Part shown: in pieces, positions 1 through 8,954 of the stretch
Layout: every line of letters begins with the position of its first letter
How positions within the stretch are numbered: the first letter of the stretch is position 1
Assembly (NCBI GenBank): GCA_047630355.1
Contig: JBLHXN010000005.1
Coordinates: forward strand, 1-64,000
DNA length: 64,000 bases
Source: JANQUM01 sp047630355
Lineage (GTDB): Bacteria > Bacteroidota > Bacteroidia > Cytophagales > Spirosomataceae
Reading direction: 5' to 3'
Notes under the pieces: generated by a model
The model's database searches: none
Told to the model about the DNA's origin: nothing
What the model saw: only the letters and a program-made list of their open reading frames with translations
Position numbers and translations under genes: made by a program

Positions 1-460
1 AATTATTGACGAGGTACGAAATGCTTTTCTTTATGCGTGGAGGTTTCCGGTACCTTTGAGCTAGCCGCGACGGCGAACCGTTTCGATTCCTGGCGAAGCT
101 ACAATTATTGACGAGGCACGAAAGTGCTTCGTTTTTTTATACGTGGAGGTTTCCGGTACCTTTGAGCTAGCCGCGACGGCGAACCGTTTCGATTCCTGGC
201 GAGGCTACAATTATTGACGAGGTACGAAAGTGCTTCGTTTTTTTATGCGTGGAGGTTTCCGGTACCTTTGAGCTAGCCGCGACGGCGAACCGTTTCGATT
301 CCTGGCGAGGCTACGATTATCGACGAAGTACGAAAGTGCTTCGTTTTTTTTATGCGTGGAGGTTTCCAGTACCTTTGAGATAGCGGGGCTGCCTATAGCC
401 CCGCTACAAGATTTATAATTAACGAAGTACTATTCCTACTCTTCGTTTTTCTTTTAAAGG
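1..460. repeat. Tandem array of ~105-bp units with terminator-like hairpins
   Basis: Units start at 1, 103, 209 and 315 (spacing 102, 106, 106), and a degenerate fifth starts near 415. Each unit has an AATTATTGACGAGG-type head, a hairpin followed by a T-run, then a conserved GC-richer tail containing GGTTTCCGGTACC and TAGCCGCGACGGCG. In unit 2 the hairpin pairs 111-119 with 124-132 around a GAAA loop and runs into seven T. The tail carries a small ACGG-CGAA-CCGT hairpin. In unit 4 the tail is replaced by a different 9-bp hairpin (382-390 with 397-405). No ORF crosses the array. Function is unknown; it could be stacked terminators of a gene left of the window or an expanding intergenic repeat. 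Confidence 0.85.
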
Positions 461-953
461 TTTTCGGGGGTTTAGAGATATCTATGCGATATTTAATTGG
501 AGTCCTGTCTGGTCGAAATGATTTCGGCACTCGTTATAAATGACAAATCCATCAGTTACGTACTTTCCCTAAAGCCCTTATCTTTTATTTAAAATCCTCT
601 ATAACAAAGCCTTCAGAAGAATAGATTTTATTCGCATTGATAATGCGAATAAAGTAATGGCAATTTGTACTAATATAGGGTAAATCAATGAGCATATTTT
701 GTTGCCTTTTTTTCTGAAATAGATAGTAAATACGCTGCCTCATCTTAAAGTTAATCAACTTACTTGATTGCCGTGCAGAATAAAATTCTGTCCGTACTTT
801 ATTAATTTCTGCACCGCACTGCTCAAAAAATATTTTTAATTCTCCGTTGGATTTTTTTGCACAATTTTGAACTTAATATAGCCGTCATAATGATTCATAA
901 ATCAGAACGAGGCTGCTTCAAATAATTACTTATTTAATAATCAACTAATTAAT
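461..953. other. Non-coding region upstream of SusC pair 1
   Basis: No convincing coding sequence on either strand. The only strong structure is the palindrome at 627-653, listed separately. The last 100 bases are very AT-rich and presumably hold the susC promoter, but I could not find a TTTG-N19-TAnnTTTG match with good spacing. Confidence 0.5.
627..653. promoter_or_regulatory. Perfect 12-bp inverted repeat
   Basis: TTTATTCGCATT at 627-638 and its exact reverse complement at 642-653 flank a 3-base GAT spacer. It lies about 300 bp upstream of the first susC gene. It has no T-run beyond the stem, so it looks more like an operator for a dimeric regulator or an RNA hairpin than a terminator. 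The cognate factor is unknown. Confidence 0.45.
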
Positions 954-3900
954 ATGCTCAAAAAACAATTATTTAGTCTTGTTTTGTGTGTGGCGTTGGC
1001 ATTTCAGGCCGTTGCCCAAGACAGGATAGTGACGGGGAAAGTTACCTCCTCGGAGGATGGCTCGGAATTACCCGGAGCTACGGTAAGTGTAAAAGGTAGT
1101 AATACGACCACCATTACGAACAATGACGGTGAATACTTAATTTCCGTTTCTGGTAGTAAAATTCTCGTTTTCAGTTTTGTTGGTTTTGTGAAAAATGAAG
1201 TTTCTACAGGTAATAAAAGCAGGGTTGATGTAGCACTTGAATCTGATTCGCAGCTCTTAAATGAGATGGTTGTGATTGGTTACGGTGTGCAGCAGAAATC
1301 TAAACTTACTTCTTCTATCGTGAGCGTTGCCGGAAAGGATTTGGCAAACTTGGTGACACCAAGTTTTGACCAACAACTTGCGGGACGTGCTGCGGGTGTG
1401 CAGGTTTCGGTAGGAAGTGGTATTATTGGGCAGGCCCCACGTATCAGAATTCGTGGTACAAACTCTATTACCTCGGGCGGTTCGCCGTTGTACGTTGTAG
1501 ATGGTGTTCCGGCGTTAGATGGTAACCAGGCAGGAGCGAACGTTCCTTCAAATCCATTAGGTGATATTAATCCATCAGATATCGAATCTATTGAAATCTT
1601 GAAAGATGGTGCCGCAACGGCAATCTACGGTTCGAGAGCAACCAATGGTGTAATTTTGATTACAACTAAAAAGGGTAAAAAGAACCAGCCGATGCGGGTC
1701 AACTTGGATATGCAATACGGTGTGACAAACCCCGTAAACCGTTTTGACTTATTAAATGCAAACCAATTTGTGGAAATTGCGAATGAGAAAGTAAAAAACG
1801 CAGGTGGTACTACATCCCCGGCGGTGCTTGATCCAAACGGAACGAATACGGATTGGCAGGATGTAATCCTTAGACAAGGAATTGCTCAGAATTATAACGT
1901 CAGCTTTTCGGGTGGTTTAGAAAAAACTAACTATTACTTCTCGCTTGGCTACAATAAGCAAGAAGGTGCCGTGGTATCAAACGGACAAACCCGTTACAAC
2001 TTTACCTCAAACATTGATCATTCTTTTAGTAAGTACGTTTTGGTCGGAACAAAAATGCAGGTTGCACGGACCGAAAATACTGGACTTAACTCAGGCTCAA
2101 ACGCCCTTTCGGGTAACCTGACGGGTGCGGCAAGGATGTTCCCGAACGTTCCTATTTTTGATGTAAACAACCCAACGGGTTATAATATCTCACCAGACGG
2201 AGCAGTGTTAGGTCAGGGTTCTAACCTTCGGAATATTGATAATAACTACACAAACATTGGTTTTGTGTTGGCAAATAATAAGTTCAATAACCAAATTGGT
2301 CGGGTGTTGTCAACAAACTATTTACAAATCACTCCGTTTGACGGTTTAATTCTGAGATCGATGATCGGTCTTGACTACACTGACCTGCGTACGTTTTCTT
2401 CGCAAGATCCAAGACACGGCGATGGTCGGGGTTCTAACGGTACATTAAACCGCACGTCAAGAAACGTAACAAGATGGAACTGGCAGAACACCGCCAACTA
2501 CTTGGCAAGTTTTGGAAAAAGCTCGATTAATGCAACAGCTGGTTTAGAATATCAGCAGCAGAATGTTTCTTCGTTTACGGCTGGTGCAGCTAACTTCTCT
2601 GATCGTTTCTTTCAGGAAGAAAATATCATTTCTGGGAGCTTCACGGTACCAACTGTATTTGGTAGTGGCGTAAATTCGGGTTTTGATTCGTATTTCGGAC
2701 GTATCCAGTACGATTATGATAATAAGTATTTCTTTACGTTTTCGGGTCGCAATGACGGAATCTCAGATTTACCTGAAGCAAACAGAAGAGGTACTTTCTT
2801 TGGTGGTTCGGTGGCTTACCGTTTGTTCAACGAAGACTTTATCAAAAATTCAGCACTTGCGGCTTACGTTAGTGACATTAAGATTCGGGCAAGTTACGCA
2901 CAGGTTGGAAACGTTGCCATCGGTGATTTTCCTTACTTAGGTCTGTTCGGTTCGGCACAATACGGTTCACAGAATGGGGTAGGATTTAACCAAGCGGGTA
3001 ACCCGTTGTTAAAGTGGGAGTCAAGTAATCAGACCAACATCGGTATTGACTTAGGATTTTTGCAAAATAAAATCATGTTTACAGCGGAATATTACAAGAA
3101 CGACGTTTCTGACTTGATTTTGGCGGCACCAACGGCTCCATCTTTAGGTGTTCCGAATAACTCGATTTCTAAAAACGTAGGTTCACTTTATAACCAAGGT
3201 TTAGAGTTCAGCGTAAATTACGAAGCAATCAACAAAGGAGATTTTACCTGGAATGTCAACCTGAACTTCTCGACTCAGAAAAACATGGTGACTGGTCTGA
3301 ACAAAGGTCTTGATGGTACGGATCAACCGATTTTCCCTACCGGAAGTCCGTATCACATCATCAGAGTAGGTGATCCGCTTGGTTCACTTTACGGCTATCA
3401 GTCGGCAGGCGTAAATCCCGCCAACGGTTTTCCTTTATTTGAGAAAGGCGACGGCCGCACTGTTCAAAGAAATGCGAACACAGGTGCGTACTCTTTCTAC
3501 GACGTTACCAATCCTGATGTAACATCAGATACGCAAGGTGCTTCTTTGCTGTCGGCTGATATTAAAGACGGTGGTGATCGCCGGGTATTAGGAAATACAA
3601 ATCCTACTTACTTTGGTGGGTTTACGAACTCCTTCATCTACAAAGGTCTTGACCTGGAAATTTTTACCCGTTTCTCAGGTGGGAATAAAATTATGAACGT
3701 GACCCGTCAGGAAACACTACTGAACCAAGACTTCAATAACAATGGTGTTGAAATTTTGAACCGCTGGACAACAGCCGGACAAGTAACTGACGTTCCTAAA
3801 GTTGTATTGAATAACGGTAACGTTATCAACCTGAACGGTCAGGCGAACAGCCGCTTTGTGGAAGCCGGAGATTTCATCCGTATCCAGAACATTATTTTAG

Positions 3901-4118
3901 GTTATTCATTACCTAAGTCAGTTTTTGAAAATGGCAAAGCGGGTATCAGAAGCGTTCGGGCGTTTGCTTCGTTGCAGAATGCACTTACATTCACTAAATA
4001 CACGGGCTTAGATCCTGAGTTGAACGCAAACGGTAACGTAAACCAAACCTTTGGACTTGATTTTAACACAAACCCACAATTTAGAGCGTTCACTTTCGGT
4101 CTAAACGTAGGTCTATAA
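954..4118 (+). CDS. SusC/RagA-type TonB-dependent outer-membrane receptor (pair 1)
   Basis: This is an outer-membrane TonB-dependent transporter, 1054 residues, the usual size for SusC proteins. It has a signal peptide (about 1-21, ending AVAQ), a carboxypeptidase-D-like regulatory domain (about 24-110, with the ITNNDGEYLISV strand pattern), the LLNEMVVIGYG linker and a plug domain (about 120-240, with VVDGVPAL and ESIEILKDGAATAIYGSRA). The rest is a 22-strand-type barrel. The SusD partner follows 28 bp downstream. SusCD pairs import oligomers (glycans or peptides) captured at the surface. No enzyme is linked to this pair, so the substrate cannot be inferred. Confidence 0.95.
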   Translation: MLKKQLFSLVLCVALAFQAVAQDRIVTGKVTSSEDGSELPGATVSVKGSNTTTITNNDGEYLISVSGSKILVFSFVGFVKNEVSTGNKSRVDVALESDSQLLNEMVVIGYGVQQKSKLTSSIVSVAGKDLANLVTPSFDQQLAGRAAGVQVSVGSGIIGQAPRIRIRGTNSITSGGSPLYVVDGVPALDGNQAGANVPSNPLGDINPSDIESIEILKDGAATAIYGSRATNGVILITTKKGKKNQPMRVNLDMQYGVTNPVNRFDLLNANQFVEIANEKVKNAGGTTSPAVLDPNGTNTDWQDVILRQGIAQNYNVSFSGGLEKTNYYFSLGYNKQEGAVVSNGQTRYNFTSNIDHSFSKYVLVGTKMQVARTENTGLNSGSNALSGNLTGAARMFPNVPIFDVNNPTGYNISPDGAVLGQGSNLRNIDNNYTNIGFVLANNKFNNQIGRVLSTNYLQITPFDGLILRSMIGLDYTDLRTFSSQDPRHGDGRGSNGTLNRTSRNVTRWNWQNTANYLASFGKSSINATAGLEYQQQNVSSFTAGAANFSDRFFQEENIISGSFTVPTVFGSGVNSGFDSYFGRIQYDYDNKYFFTFSGRNDGISDLPEANRRGTFFGGSVAYRLFNEDFIKNSALAAYVSDIKIRASYAQVGNVAIGDFPYLGLFGSAQYGSQNGVGFNQAGNPLLKWESSNQTNIGIDLGFLQNKIMFTAEYYKNDVSDLILAAPTAPSLGVPNNSISKNVGSLYNQGLEFSVNYEAINKGDFTWNVNLNFSTQKNMVTGLNKGLDGTDQPIFPTGSPYHIIRVGDPLGSLYGYQSAGVNPANGFPLFEKGDGRTVQRNANTGAYSFYDVTNPDVTSDTQGASLLSADIKDGGDRRVLGNTNPTYFGGFTNSFIYKGLDLEIFTRFSGGNKIMNVTRQETLLNQDFNNNGVEILNRWTTAGQVTDVPKVVLNNGNVINLNGQANSRFVEAGDFIRIQNIILGYSLPKSVFENGKAGIRSVRAFASLQNALTFTKYTGLDPELNANGNVNQTFGLDFNTNPQFRAFTFGLNVGL

Positions 4119-4146
4119 TTTCTCGACAATAAAAATTTAGAAAAAA

Positions 4147-5766
4147 ATGAAAATATCAAAATATAGTAAATTAGGTATTGCGGGATTACTCTTCACGGCT
4201 TTATCGTGTAACGTGACCGATTTGGCTCCTATCGATGCACTTTCGGAATCAACCGCTTTTCAAACTCCCGAACGCATCGAGCTTGTAGTTGCTGGAGTTT
4301 ATGACGGTGCCCAATCTGGCTTTTACGCTGGTGGTCTTTCGGGTGGAGTTGTCAGAGGATATCCTTTTGGTGCCGCACACTTGCAGCAGGGCGATGTACG
4401 TGGTGAAGATATGGTAAGCGTTGCCGGATTTTACGGTATCACTTACGATGGCGTTTACGATGCCACTACGCCAAACAATGGTTTCTTCTGGCAGACTGCT
4501 TACGCCATGATCAACCGGGCAAACGTAGCCATCAACGGTATTAGAACAGCACCAACTGAAGGAGCTTTAACAACAGAACTGAAGAACAGTTATGAGGCAG
4601 AATTGCGACTTTTGAGAGCAATGGGACATTTCTATTTGCTTGTAAACTTTGCTCGGCCGTTTGGTGATAACCCAAATGCTGCTAATGGTGGTATTATTTA
4701 CCGGACAGAACCCGTAGGTACAAGTACTGGTCTGACTGCTGACGAAGCCGGAAAATTAGGCCGGAATACTGTAGCAGAGTGTTACACAAAATTATTGGAA
4801 GACCTTGACTTTGCGGAAACAAACCTTCCTGCAACCCGGGCAAGAAACGGAATTACCCGTGCCACTAAAGGAGCGGCGATTGCTTTGAAAACCCGTATCA
4901 GGTTACACCAAAATAACTTTGCTGCCGTAATTGCGGAAGCAAATAAGCTGATACCTGTTTCTGGAAGCCTGCAAAGCCCAATTGGTGGATACCAGTTGAC
5001 AGCTACGCCGATGGGACCGTTTGGAACTGCGAATAAGAGCAACGTAGAGTCGATCTTATCAATGGAAAACAATGACGTTGACAACGCTGGTGTAAACGGT
5101 GCTGGTCCTACTATGTACACTGCATCCGTAAGCGGTGGACGTGGTATTGTAGGTATCAGTCCGTTGATTTGGAATCAAGCATTTTTTGCGGCGGATGATT
5201 TTAGGAAATCTGTTGACATGGTTACGAAAGACGGTGGAACATCGCCGGGTCGCGGGGCTTACTTTACTAAAAAATACGCAGACGCAACTGCTCGTACCGA
5301 TAACGCTCCGATTATTCGTTACGCGGAAGTAGTATTAAATGCTGCTGAGGCAATTGCCCGTACTTCTACAGGTGTTGATACCCGTGCGTTGACTTTGTTG
5401 AACGCTGTACGTAACCGTGCTTTGCCGGCTGGTTCACCCGCTCGGTACACTGAATCAAGCTTCACCACAAACGCTGAGCTGATTCGTGCCATTTTGAACG
5501 AAAGACGAATTGAGTTTTTGGCGGAAGGTATCAGATGGATGGATATTCACCGTCTGGGAACTGATGCTGCGTTCGGACCAAGCGGTATCCCCGCGAAAGC
5601 AAGCCGGACACTGAACTTCACGAACCTGTATACCAATAATCCAGCTACTACATTCACCATGTTAGCGGCTATCCCGTACAGTAGCTTCAAGTTCATCTGG
5701 CCGTTGCCAATTGAAGAGATAAATAACAATCCAACGTTGAGAAATCAACAGAATCCTGGGTATTGA
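4147..5766 (+). CDS. SusD/RagB family surface lipoprotein (pair 1)
   Basis: A 539-residue SusD-type nutrient-binding lipoprotein, expected to cap the SusC barrel encoded just upstream. The N-terminus carries a type II signal peptide with lipobox TALSC, so Cys21 is the likely lipidated residue. The SusD helical-repeat pattern is visible (AELRLLRAMGHFYLLVNFARPFG), as is the C-terminal RagB signature (ILNERRIEFLAEGIRWMDIHRLG). It is the last gene of the unit and is followed by a strong hairpin terminator at 5801-5835. Ligand unknown. Confidence 0.94.
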   Translation: MKISKYSKLGIAGLLFTALSCNVTDLAPIDALSESTAFQTPERIELVVAGVYDGAQSGFYAGGLSGGVVRGYPFGAAHLQQGDVRGEDMVSVAGFYGITYDGVYDATTPNNGFFWQTAYAMINRANVAINGIRTAPTEGALTTELKNSYEAELRLLRAMGHFYLLVNFARPFGDNPNAANGGIIYRTEPVGTSTGLTADEAGKLGRNTVAECYTKLLEDLDFAETNLPATRARNGITRATKGAAIALKTRIRLHQNNFAAVIAEANKLIPVSGSLQSPIGGYQLTATPMGPFGTANKSNVESILSMENNDVDNAGVNGAGPTMYTASVSGGRGIVGISPLIWNQAFFAADDFRKSVDMVTKDGGTSPGRGAYFTKKYADATARTDNAPIIRYAEVVLNAAEAIARTSTGVDTRALTLLNAVRNRALPAGSPARYTESSFTTNAELIRAILNERRIEFLAEGIRWMDIHRLGTDAAFGPSGIPAKASRTLNFTNLYTNNPATTFTMLAAIPYSSFKFIWPLPIEEINNNPTLRNQQNPGY

Positions 5767-5800
5767 TTTATTTAGAGTTACTTTAGGATTTTATTTCGGA

Positions 5801-5835
5801 ATGACGGATTACAAAATGTAGTCCGTCATTTTTTT
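5801..5835 (+). terminator. Intrinsic terminator after susD pair 1
   Basis: A 13-bp stem (5801-5813 with 5817-5829, one G-T pair) with an AAA loop, followed by six T. It ends the susC-susD transcript. Confidence 0.9.
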
Positions 5836-5851
5836 ATGCGGAATCTGTAAC

Positions 5852-5882
5852 AAAAAAAGCCGACGATAAAAACCGTCGGCTT
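5852..5882 (-). terminator. Hairpin terminator, minus-strand polarity
   Basis: The 9-bp stem AAGCCGACG (5857-5865) pairs with 5874-5882. The A-run at 5852-5858 becomes a T-run on the minus strand, so it would stop minus-strand transcripts leaving the gene at 6410-7177. Confidence 0.7.
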
Positions 5883-5900
5883 AATTAAATCCTCTTTATC

Positions 5901-5931
5901 GCTGTATAACAATGTGTCGTGCCGATGGCAC
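5901..5931. repeat. Dispersed palindromic repeat, copy 1
   Basis: The core GTGCCGATGGCAC (5919-5931) is a 5-bp stem with a GAT loop, preceded by GTATAACAATGTGTC. A related sequence in inverted orientation lies at 25671-25698 and a partial copy at 31568-31583. It sits 30 bp upstream of a decayed acetyltransferase gene. Confidence 0.6.
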
Positions 5932-5962
5932 TTTATTTTGTGTTGAACTAATTCTACAATTT

Positions 5963-6413
5963 ATGCTCACCATCCTTCGTACTGATTCCCAAAACTCTGA
6001 CTTTAAAACGATCGTAAAACCTCTTGACAAGGGTTTGGGAATTACTGACGGCGATGATTACGATTTCTACAATCAATTCAATAAGATTGAAAACATTAAA
6101 TACGTAGTGATTATTTACGATGAAAAGTAGCGGTAGGTTGCGGAGCAATAAAAAGATTTGACGAAAAAAAGCAGAAGTAAAACGAATGTACGTTGCTGAA
6201 AGTCAGCGGGGAAGGGGAGTTGCCTCAATGATTTTAAGGGAATTAGAATTATGGACGGTCGAGCTACGCTTTGAAACCTGCATTTTAGAAACAGGTACAA
6301 GATAGGTTGAAGCGTTAAAACTTTATTCTAAAAATAGTTATAAGGTTATAGATAACTACGGGCAGTACGCCGGAATAGAAAACAGCACTTGTTTCGGAAA
6401 ATCGCTCGTTTAG
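5963..6413 (+). pseudogene. Decayed GNAT-family N-acetyltransferase
   Basis: The reading starts at ATG 5963 (MLTILRTDSQNSDF) and stops early at TAG 6128-6130. Shifting frame at 6130 continues the protein as AVGCGAIKRFDEKK. A second shift at the A-run 6164-6170, which looks one A short, gives AEVKRMYVAESQRGRGVASM. This contains the GNAT acetyl-CoA-binding motif (Q/R)xxGxG/A as QRGRGVA. An in-frame TAG follows at 6303-6305, and the typical GNAT tail LKLYSKNSYKVIDNYGQY runs to TAG 6411-6413. At least three lesions rule out function. Its 3' end meets the 3' end of the convergent gene at 6410. Confidence 0.85.
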
Positions 6414-7177
6414 AGAATGTATTTACGAATACCAATTAAGCCAAAAAGTAGAATGCTGTACCAGATGAAAAACGGAATTATATAATTTATCAAACCAGCC
6501 GGGAGCATCACTGCAATGATGAGTAACTGAAAACCTAAGCCATAAAGTGACACGAGCGACATAAACCAACTCGGAAAGGTTTTAGCTTTGTAGGCATCTT
6601 TATCCATGAAGTGGATGGTTTTGTCAAAAACGACGTAGCAAAAAGTGTACGCCTTAAATAAAATATTTACCGCCCGTTGACTTTCCCCGTGTAACGCTCG
6701 TGGCGTTTTGTACTCAAATACCTTACTGGTGTTATCTCCGTCAATAGATTTGTTTCGTAAAATTACGTAGTAGTAATTATACAACGTACCTTGGAGTTGC
6801 ACTGCAATGAAAGCAAGAATAATCATGTAAATAGGGGACTTAGTAACGTAGCCTATCGTACCTATAATCAGTAAGTTAATGAAAATATCGAAGACGCTGT
6901 CTAAATAGCGACCTGTGTAAGATGGAGTCTTTTTTACACGAGCCAATTCACCGTCGGCGGCGTCAATAATTGACTTAATAATTATGAAAATAGCAGCTGA
7001 TATATAGTGATCGGCGAAAATGCAATACGCCGCAATAATACCGCAGATACCAAATAGTAAAGTAACGTGGACTGGAGTGAAGCGGGTGTTTTTGAGCGAA
7101 CTGGCGAAAAGCGTTCCGGGCGTTCTACCGTAATCTGATAAATCAAAAAACTTATCTTTAGCGGCTAACTTTGCCAT
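6410..7177 (-). CDS. CDP-alcohol phosphatidyltransferase family membrane protein
   Basis: An integral membrane enzyme of 255 residues that should transfer a phospho-alcohol group from a CDP-alcohol to an acceptor in phospholipid-type synthesis. The full family signature DGxxARx8GxxxDxxxD is present (DGELAR, then G, D, D of GRYLDSVFD), in the order needed for metal binding and catalysis. Several hydrophobic helices follow. I use ATG 7177 rather than the upstream TTG at 7216, because a -7 promoter box TACTTTTG (7214-7221, minus strand) overlaps that TTG. The acceptor alcohol is not identifiable, so no gene symbol is given. Confidence 0.88.
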   Translation of the reverse strand: MAKLAAKDKFFDLSDYGRTPGTLFASSLKNTRFTPVHVTLLFGICGIIAAYCIFADHYISAAIFIIIKSIIDAADGELARVKKTPSYTGRYLDSVFDIFINLLIIGTIGYVTKSPIYMIILAFIAVQLQGTLYNYYYVILRNKSIDGDNTSKVFEYKTPRALHGESQRAVNILFKAYTFCYVVFDKTIHFMDKDAYKAKTFPSWFMSLVSLYGLGFQLLIIAVMLPAGLINYIIPFFIWYSILLFGLIGIRKYIL

Positions 7178-7213
7178 AAAATAGAAGGAAAATCTGACAA
7201 TATAGTCGTGGCA

Positions 7214-7221
7214 CAAAAGTA
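7214..7221 (-). promoter_or_regulatory. Candidate -7 box for the CDP-alcohol phosphatidyltransferase gene
   Basis: TACTTTTG on the minus strand matches the Bacteroidota -7 consensus TAnnTTTG. The sequence 19 bases upstream is only TGG rather than TTTG, so the match is partial. The position supports translation from 7177. Confidence 0.45.
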
Positions 7222-7313
7222 CTGATTTCTTTATATTAGTCCATCACTTTTTAAATTAATGTTACTCTACGTTCAACTAAAAGTTAATTCTAACTATTCA
7301 ACTCTATAAATTT

Positions 7314-8444
7314 ATGAAAAACTTCCATTTCAAATCATTACTGGTTTGCTTTCTTTTTGTATTTCTTACTCACGTTTCATTTGCCGTGAATAAATCAACT
7401 ACTGATAAACCGTTGCGGGTTGGCGTTGCGGGATTGATTCACGCCCATGTTCACTGGATTTTAGGTTATGAAGGAAGCGACATCGAAATTGTGGGAATTG
7501 CTGAACCAAACCGAGATCTCGCCGAACGGTTGTGTAAACAATATAATATTCCACTTGACTTAGTCTTTGATTCGGTGGAGGAAATGCTGGCGGTTACCAA
7601 GCCAGAAGCTGTTTCGGGCTTCAATACTACCTTTGACCACCTGAAATTAGTGCAGACTTGTGCTCCGAAAGGCATTCACGTTATGGTAGAAAAACCTTTG
7701 GCGGTAAATAACGACCATGCCCAACAGATGATTGCTTTGGCGAAAAAGTATGACATTCAGTTACTTACTAATTACGAAACATCGTGGTACGGCAGTAGTG
7801 CAAAGGCCTATGAATTAATTAAAGAAGAGGATAAAATTGGGGACATTCGGCGAGTAGTTTTTCATACAGGTCATCCTGGTCCAATTGAAATTGGTTGTAA
7901 TGTCGAATTTCTTGATTGGTTAACCGATCCGGTATTAAACGGAGGTGGTGCTTTGATGGATTTCGGGTGCTACGGGGCAAATCTCGCTACATGGTTTATG
8001 GGAGGGGAGAAGCCTTTGACGGTAAGTTGCGTTACGCAACAGATAAAACCTGAAAAATACCCCAAGGTGGAAGATGAAGCTACCATAATTCTAACTTACC
8101 CAAAAACGCAGGTGATTGTTCAGGCTTCGTGGAATTGGTCGCACAACGTAAAGTCAATGCAGGTTTACGGAAAAACTGGATACGTCATCTGCGAAAACGG
8201 GACGGATATGAAAATTCTCGAAAACGAAAAGGTGGGGAGCTATCCTATGAAAGTGAATCCGCTCGGTGCTGGATTTGATAATCCATTTTCTATGCTGCAC
8301 AACGTTATTCGGAACGGATATAACTTTCCCGCGTTTGATCCGAGCAGTACTGAAAACAACGAAATCGTTGTTCAGATTTTAGATGCAGCAAAGCACGCCG
8401 CCGAAACCGGGCAAACAGTTATCTGGAAAGAATATTATAAATAA
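7314..8444 (+). CDS. Secreted Gfo/Idh/MocA-family oxidoreductase
   Basis: A 376-residue NAD(P)-dependent oxidoreductase-family protein. It begins with a signal peptide (about 1-25, ending VSFA). The Rossmann strand follows (VGVAGLIHAHVHWILG), then the EKP motif (MVEKPLAV) of the Gfo/Idh/MocA fold, and the C-terminal alpha/beta dimerisation domain. The export signal is unusual for a dinucleotide enzyme but common in Bacteroidota members, where the cofactor may be bound before Tat or Sec export. No twin-arginine motif is visible. A DoxX-like membrane gene follows 70 bp downstream on the same strand. Substrate unknown; sugars or inositol are the typical choices. Confidence 0.88.
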   Translation: MKNFHFKSLLVCFLFVFLTHVSFAVNKSTTDKPLRVGVAGLIHAHVHWILGYEGSDIEIVGIAEPNRDLAERLCKQYNIPLDLVFDSVEEMLAVTKPEAVSGFNTTFDHLKLVQTCAPKGIHVMVEKPLAVNNDHAQQMIALAKKYDIQLLTNYETSWYGSSAKAYELIKEEDKIGDIRRVVFHTGHPGPIEIGCNVEFLDWLTDPVLNGGGALMDFGCYGANLATWFMGGEKPLTVSCVTQQIKPEKYPKVEDEATIILTYPKTQVIVQASWNWSHNVKSMQVYGKTGYVICENGTDMKILENEKVGSYPMKVNPLGAGFDNPFSMLHNVIRNGYNFPAFDPSSTENNEIVVQILDAAKHAAETGQTVIWKEYYK

Positions 8445-8514
8445 TTTTTAGACGGTTGCTTTCTGAGTACATTGTGAGGAATACAGACACAATTATACCT
8501 CTAAAACCAACATC

Positions 8515-8895
8515 ATGTTAAACAAAGTTTTTAAAGTACTCGGATTCATTTTTGCCCTTTTTATCGTCTATGGTGGTGTTCAGCACTTTTTGGAAGCTGA
8601 ATTTTACTCGCCTTTTGTTCCGAGTGTTTTTCCTTTCGCAATGCCCATAATTTACTTGTCCGGAATCCTCGAAGTTGTTTTTGGCGTTGCGTATTTTATT
8701 CCCAAATATCGGTTAATCGGAGCTTGGGGAATTTTTATTCTAATGGTTGTTTTCCTGCCTATCCATTTGGCAGATGTATTTATTGATGCTCCCGCAATTG
8801 GCAGTAAAACTGCGGCCTACGTGCGTTTGCCTGTGCAGTTTTTATTCATTGTCTTATCTTGGAAAATGGTTGACATGGCAAAAAAGAGCCAATAA
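8515..8895 (+). CDS. DoxX-like four-helix membrane protein
   Basis: A small integral membrane protein of 126 residues with four predicted helices (about 5-23, 44-62, 68-88, 104-120). The layout, with a GGVQHF segment after helix 1 and LSGILEVVFGVAYFIP in helix 2, resembles the DoxX family. These proteins accompany oxidoreductases and quinone-linked redox chemistry, which fits the upstream oxidoreductase, but its own function is unproven. It ends in a strong bidirectional terminator at 8905-8932. Confidence 0.75.
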   Translation: MLNKVFKVLGFIFALFIVYGGVQHFLEAEFYSPFVPSVFPFAMPIIYLSGILEVVFGVAYFIPKYRLIGAWGIFILMVVFLPIHLADVFIDAPAIGSKTAAYVRLPVQFLFIVLSWKMVDMAKKSQ

Positions 8896-8904
8896 GAAAT
8901 AAAA

Positions 8905-8932
8905 AAGCCGCTCTGCATTTGCAGAGCGGCTT
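8905..8932. terminator. Bidirectional terminator between convergent genes
   Basis: A perfect 13-bp stem (8905-8917 with 8920-8932) and a 2-base loop, preceded by an A-run at 8901-8906. It gives a T-tract on the minus strand, for the OmpA gene, and also closes the plus-strand gene ending at 8895. Confidence 0.88.
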
Positions 8933-8954
8933 CATAATATAAGATAATTCGTAA

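Noticed and set aside
1..410. tRNA-like 3' end (GTTTCGATTCCTGG then GAGGCTAC) in the tandem units
   Set aside because: The T-arm cannot pair properly (no G53-type base and mismatched stem) and no anticodon or D arm is present.
1..460. CRISPR array
   Set aside because: The repeats are contiguous ~105-bp units without alternating unique spacers, and no cas gene is present.
954..5766. Polysaccharide utilisation locus assignment for SusCD pair 1
   Set aside because: No glycoside hydrolase, lyase or hybrid regulator is linked, so the substrate class cannot be stated.
5912..6130. 72-codon plus-strand ORF as an intact small gene
   Set aside because: It is the first piece of the GNAT pseudogene plus 17 unrelated codons from a repeat.
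7178..7216. TTG start for the CDP-alcohol phosphatidyltransferase
   Set aside because: A -7 promoter box overlaps it and the extra residues are not family-like.
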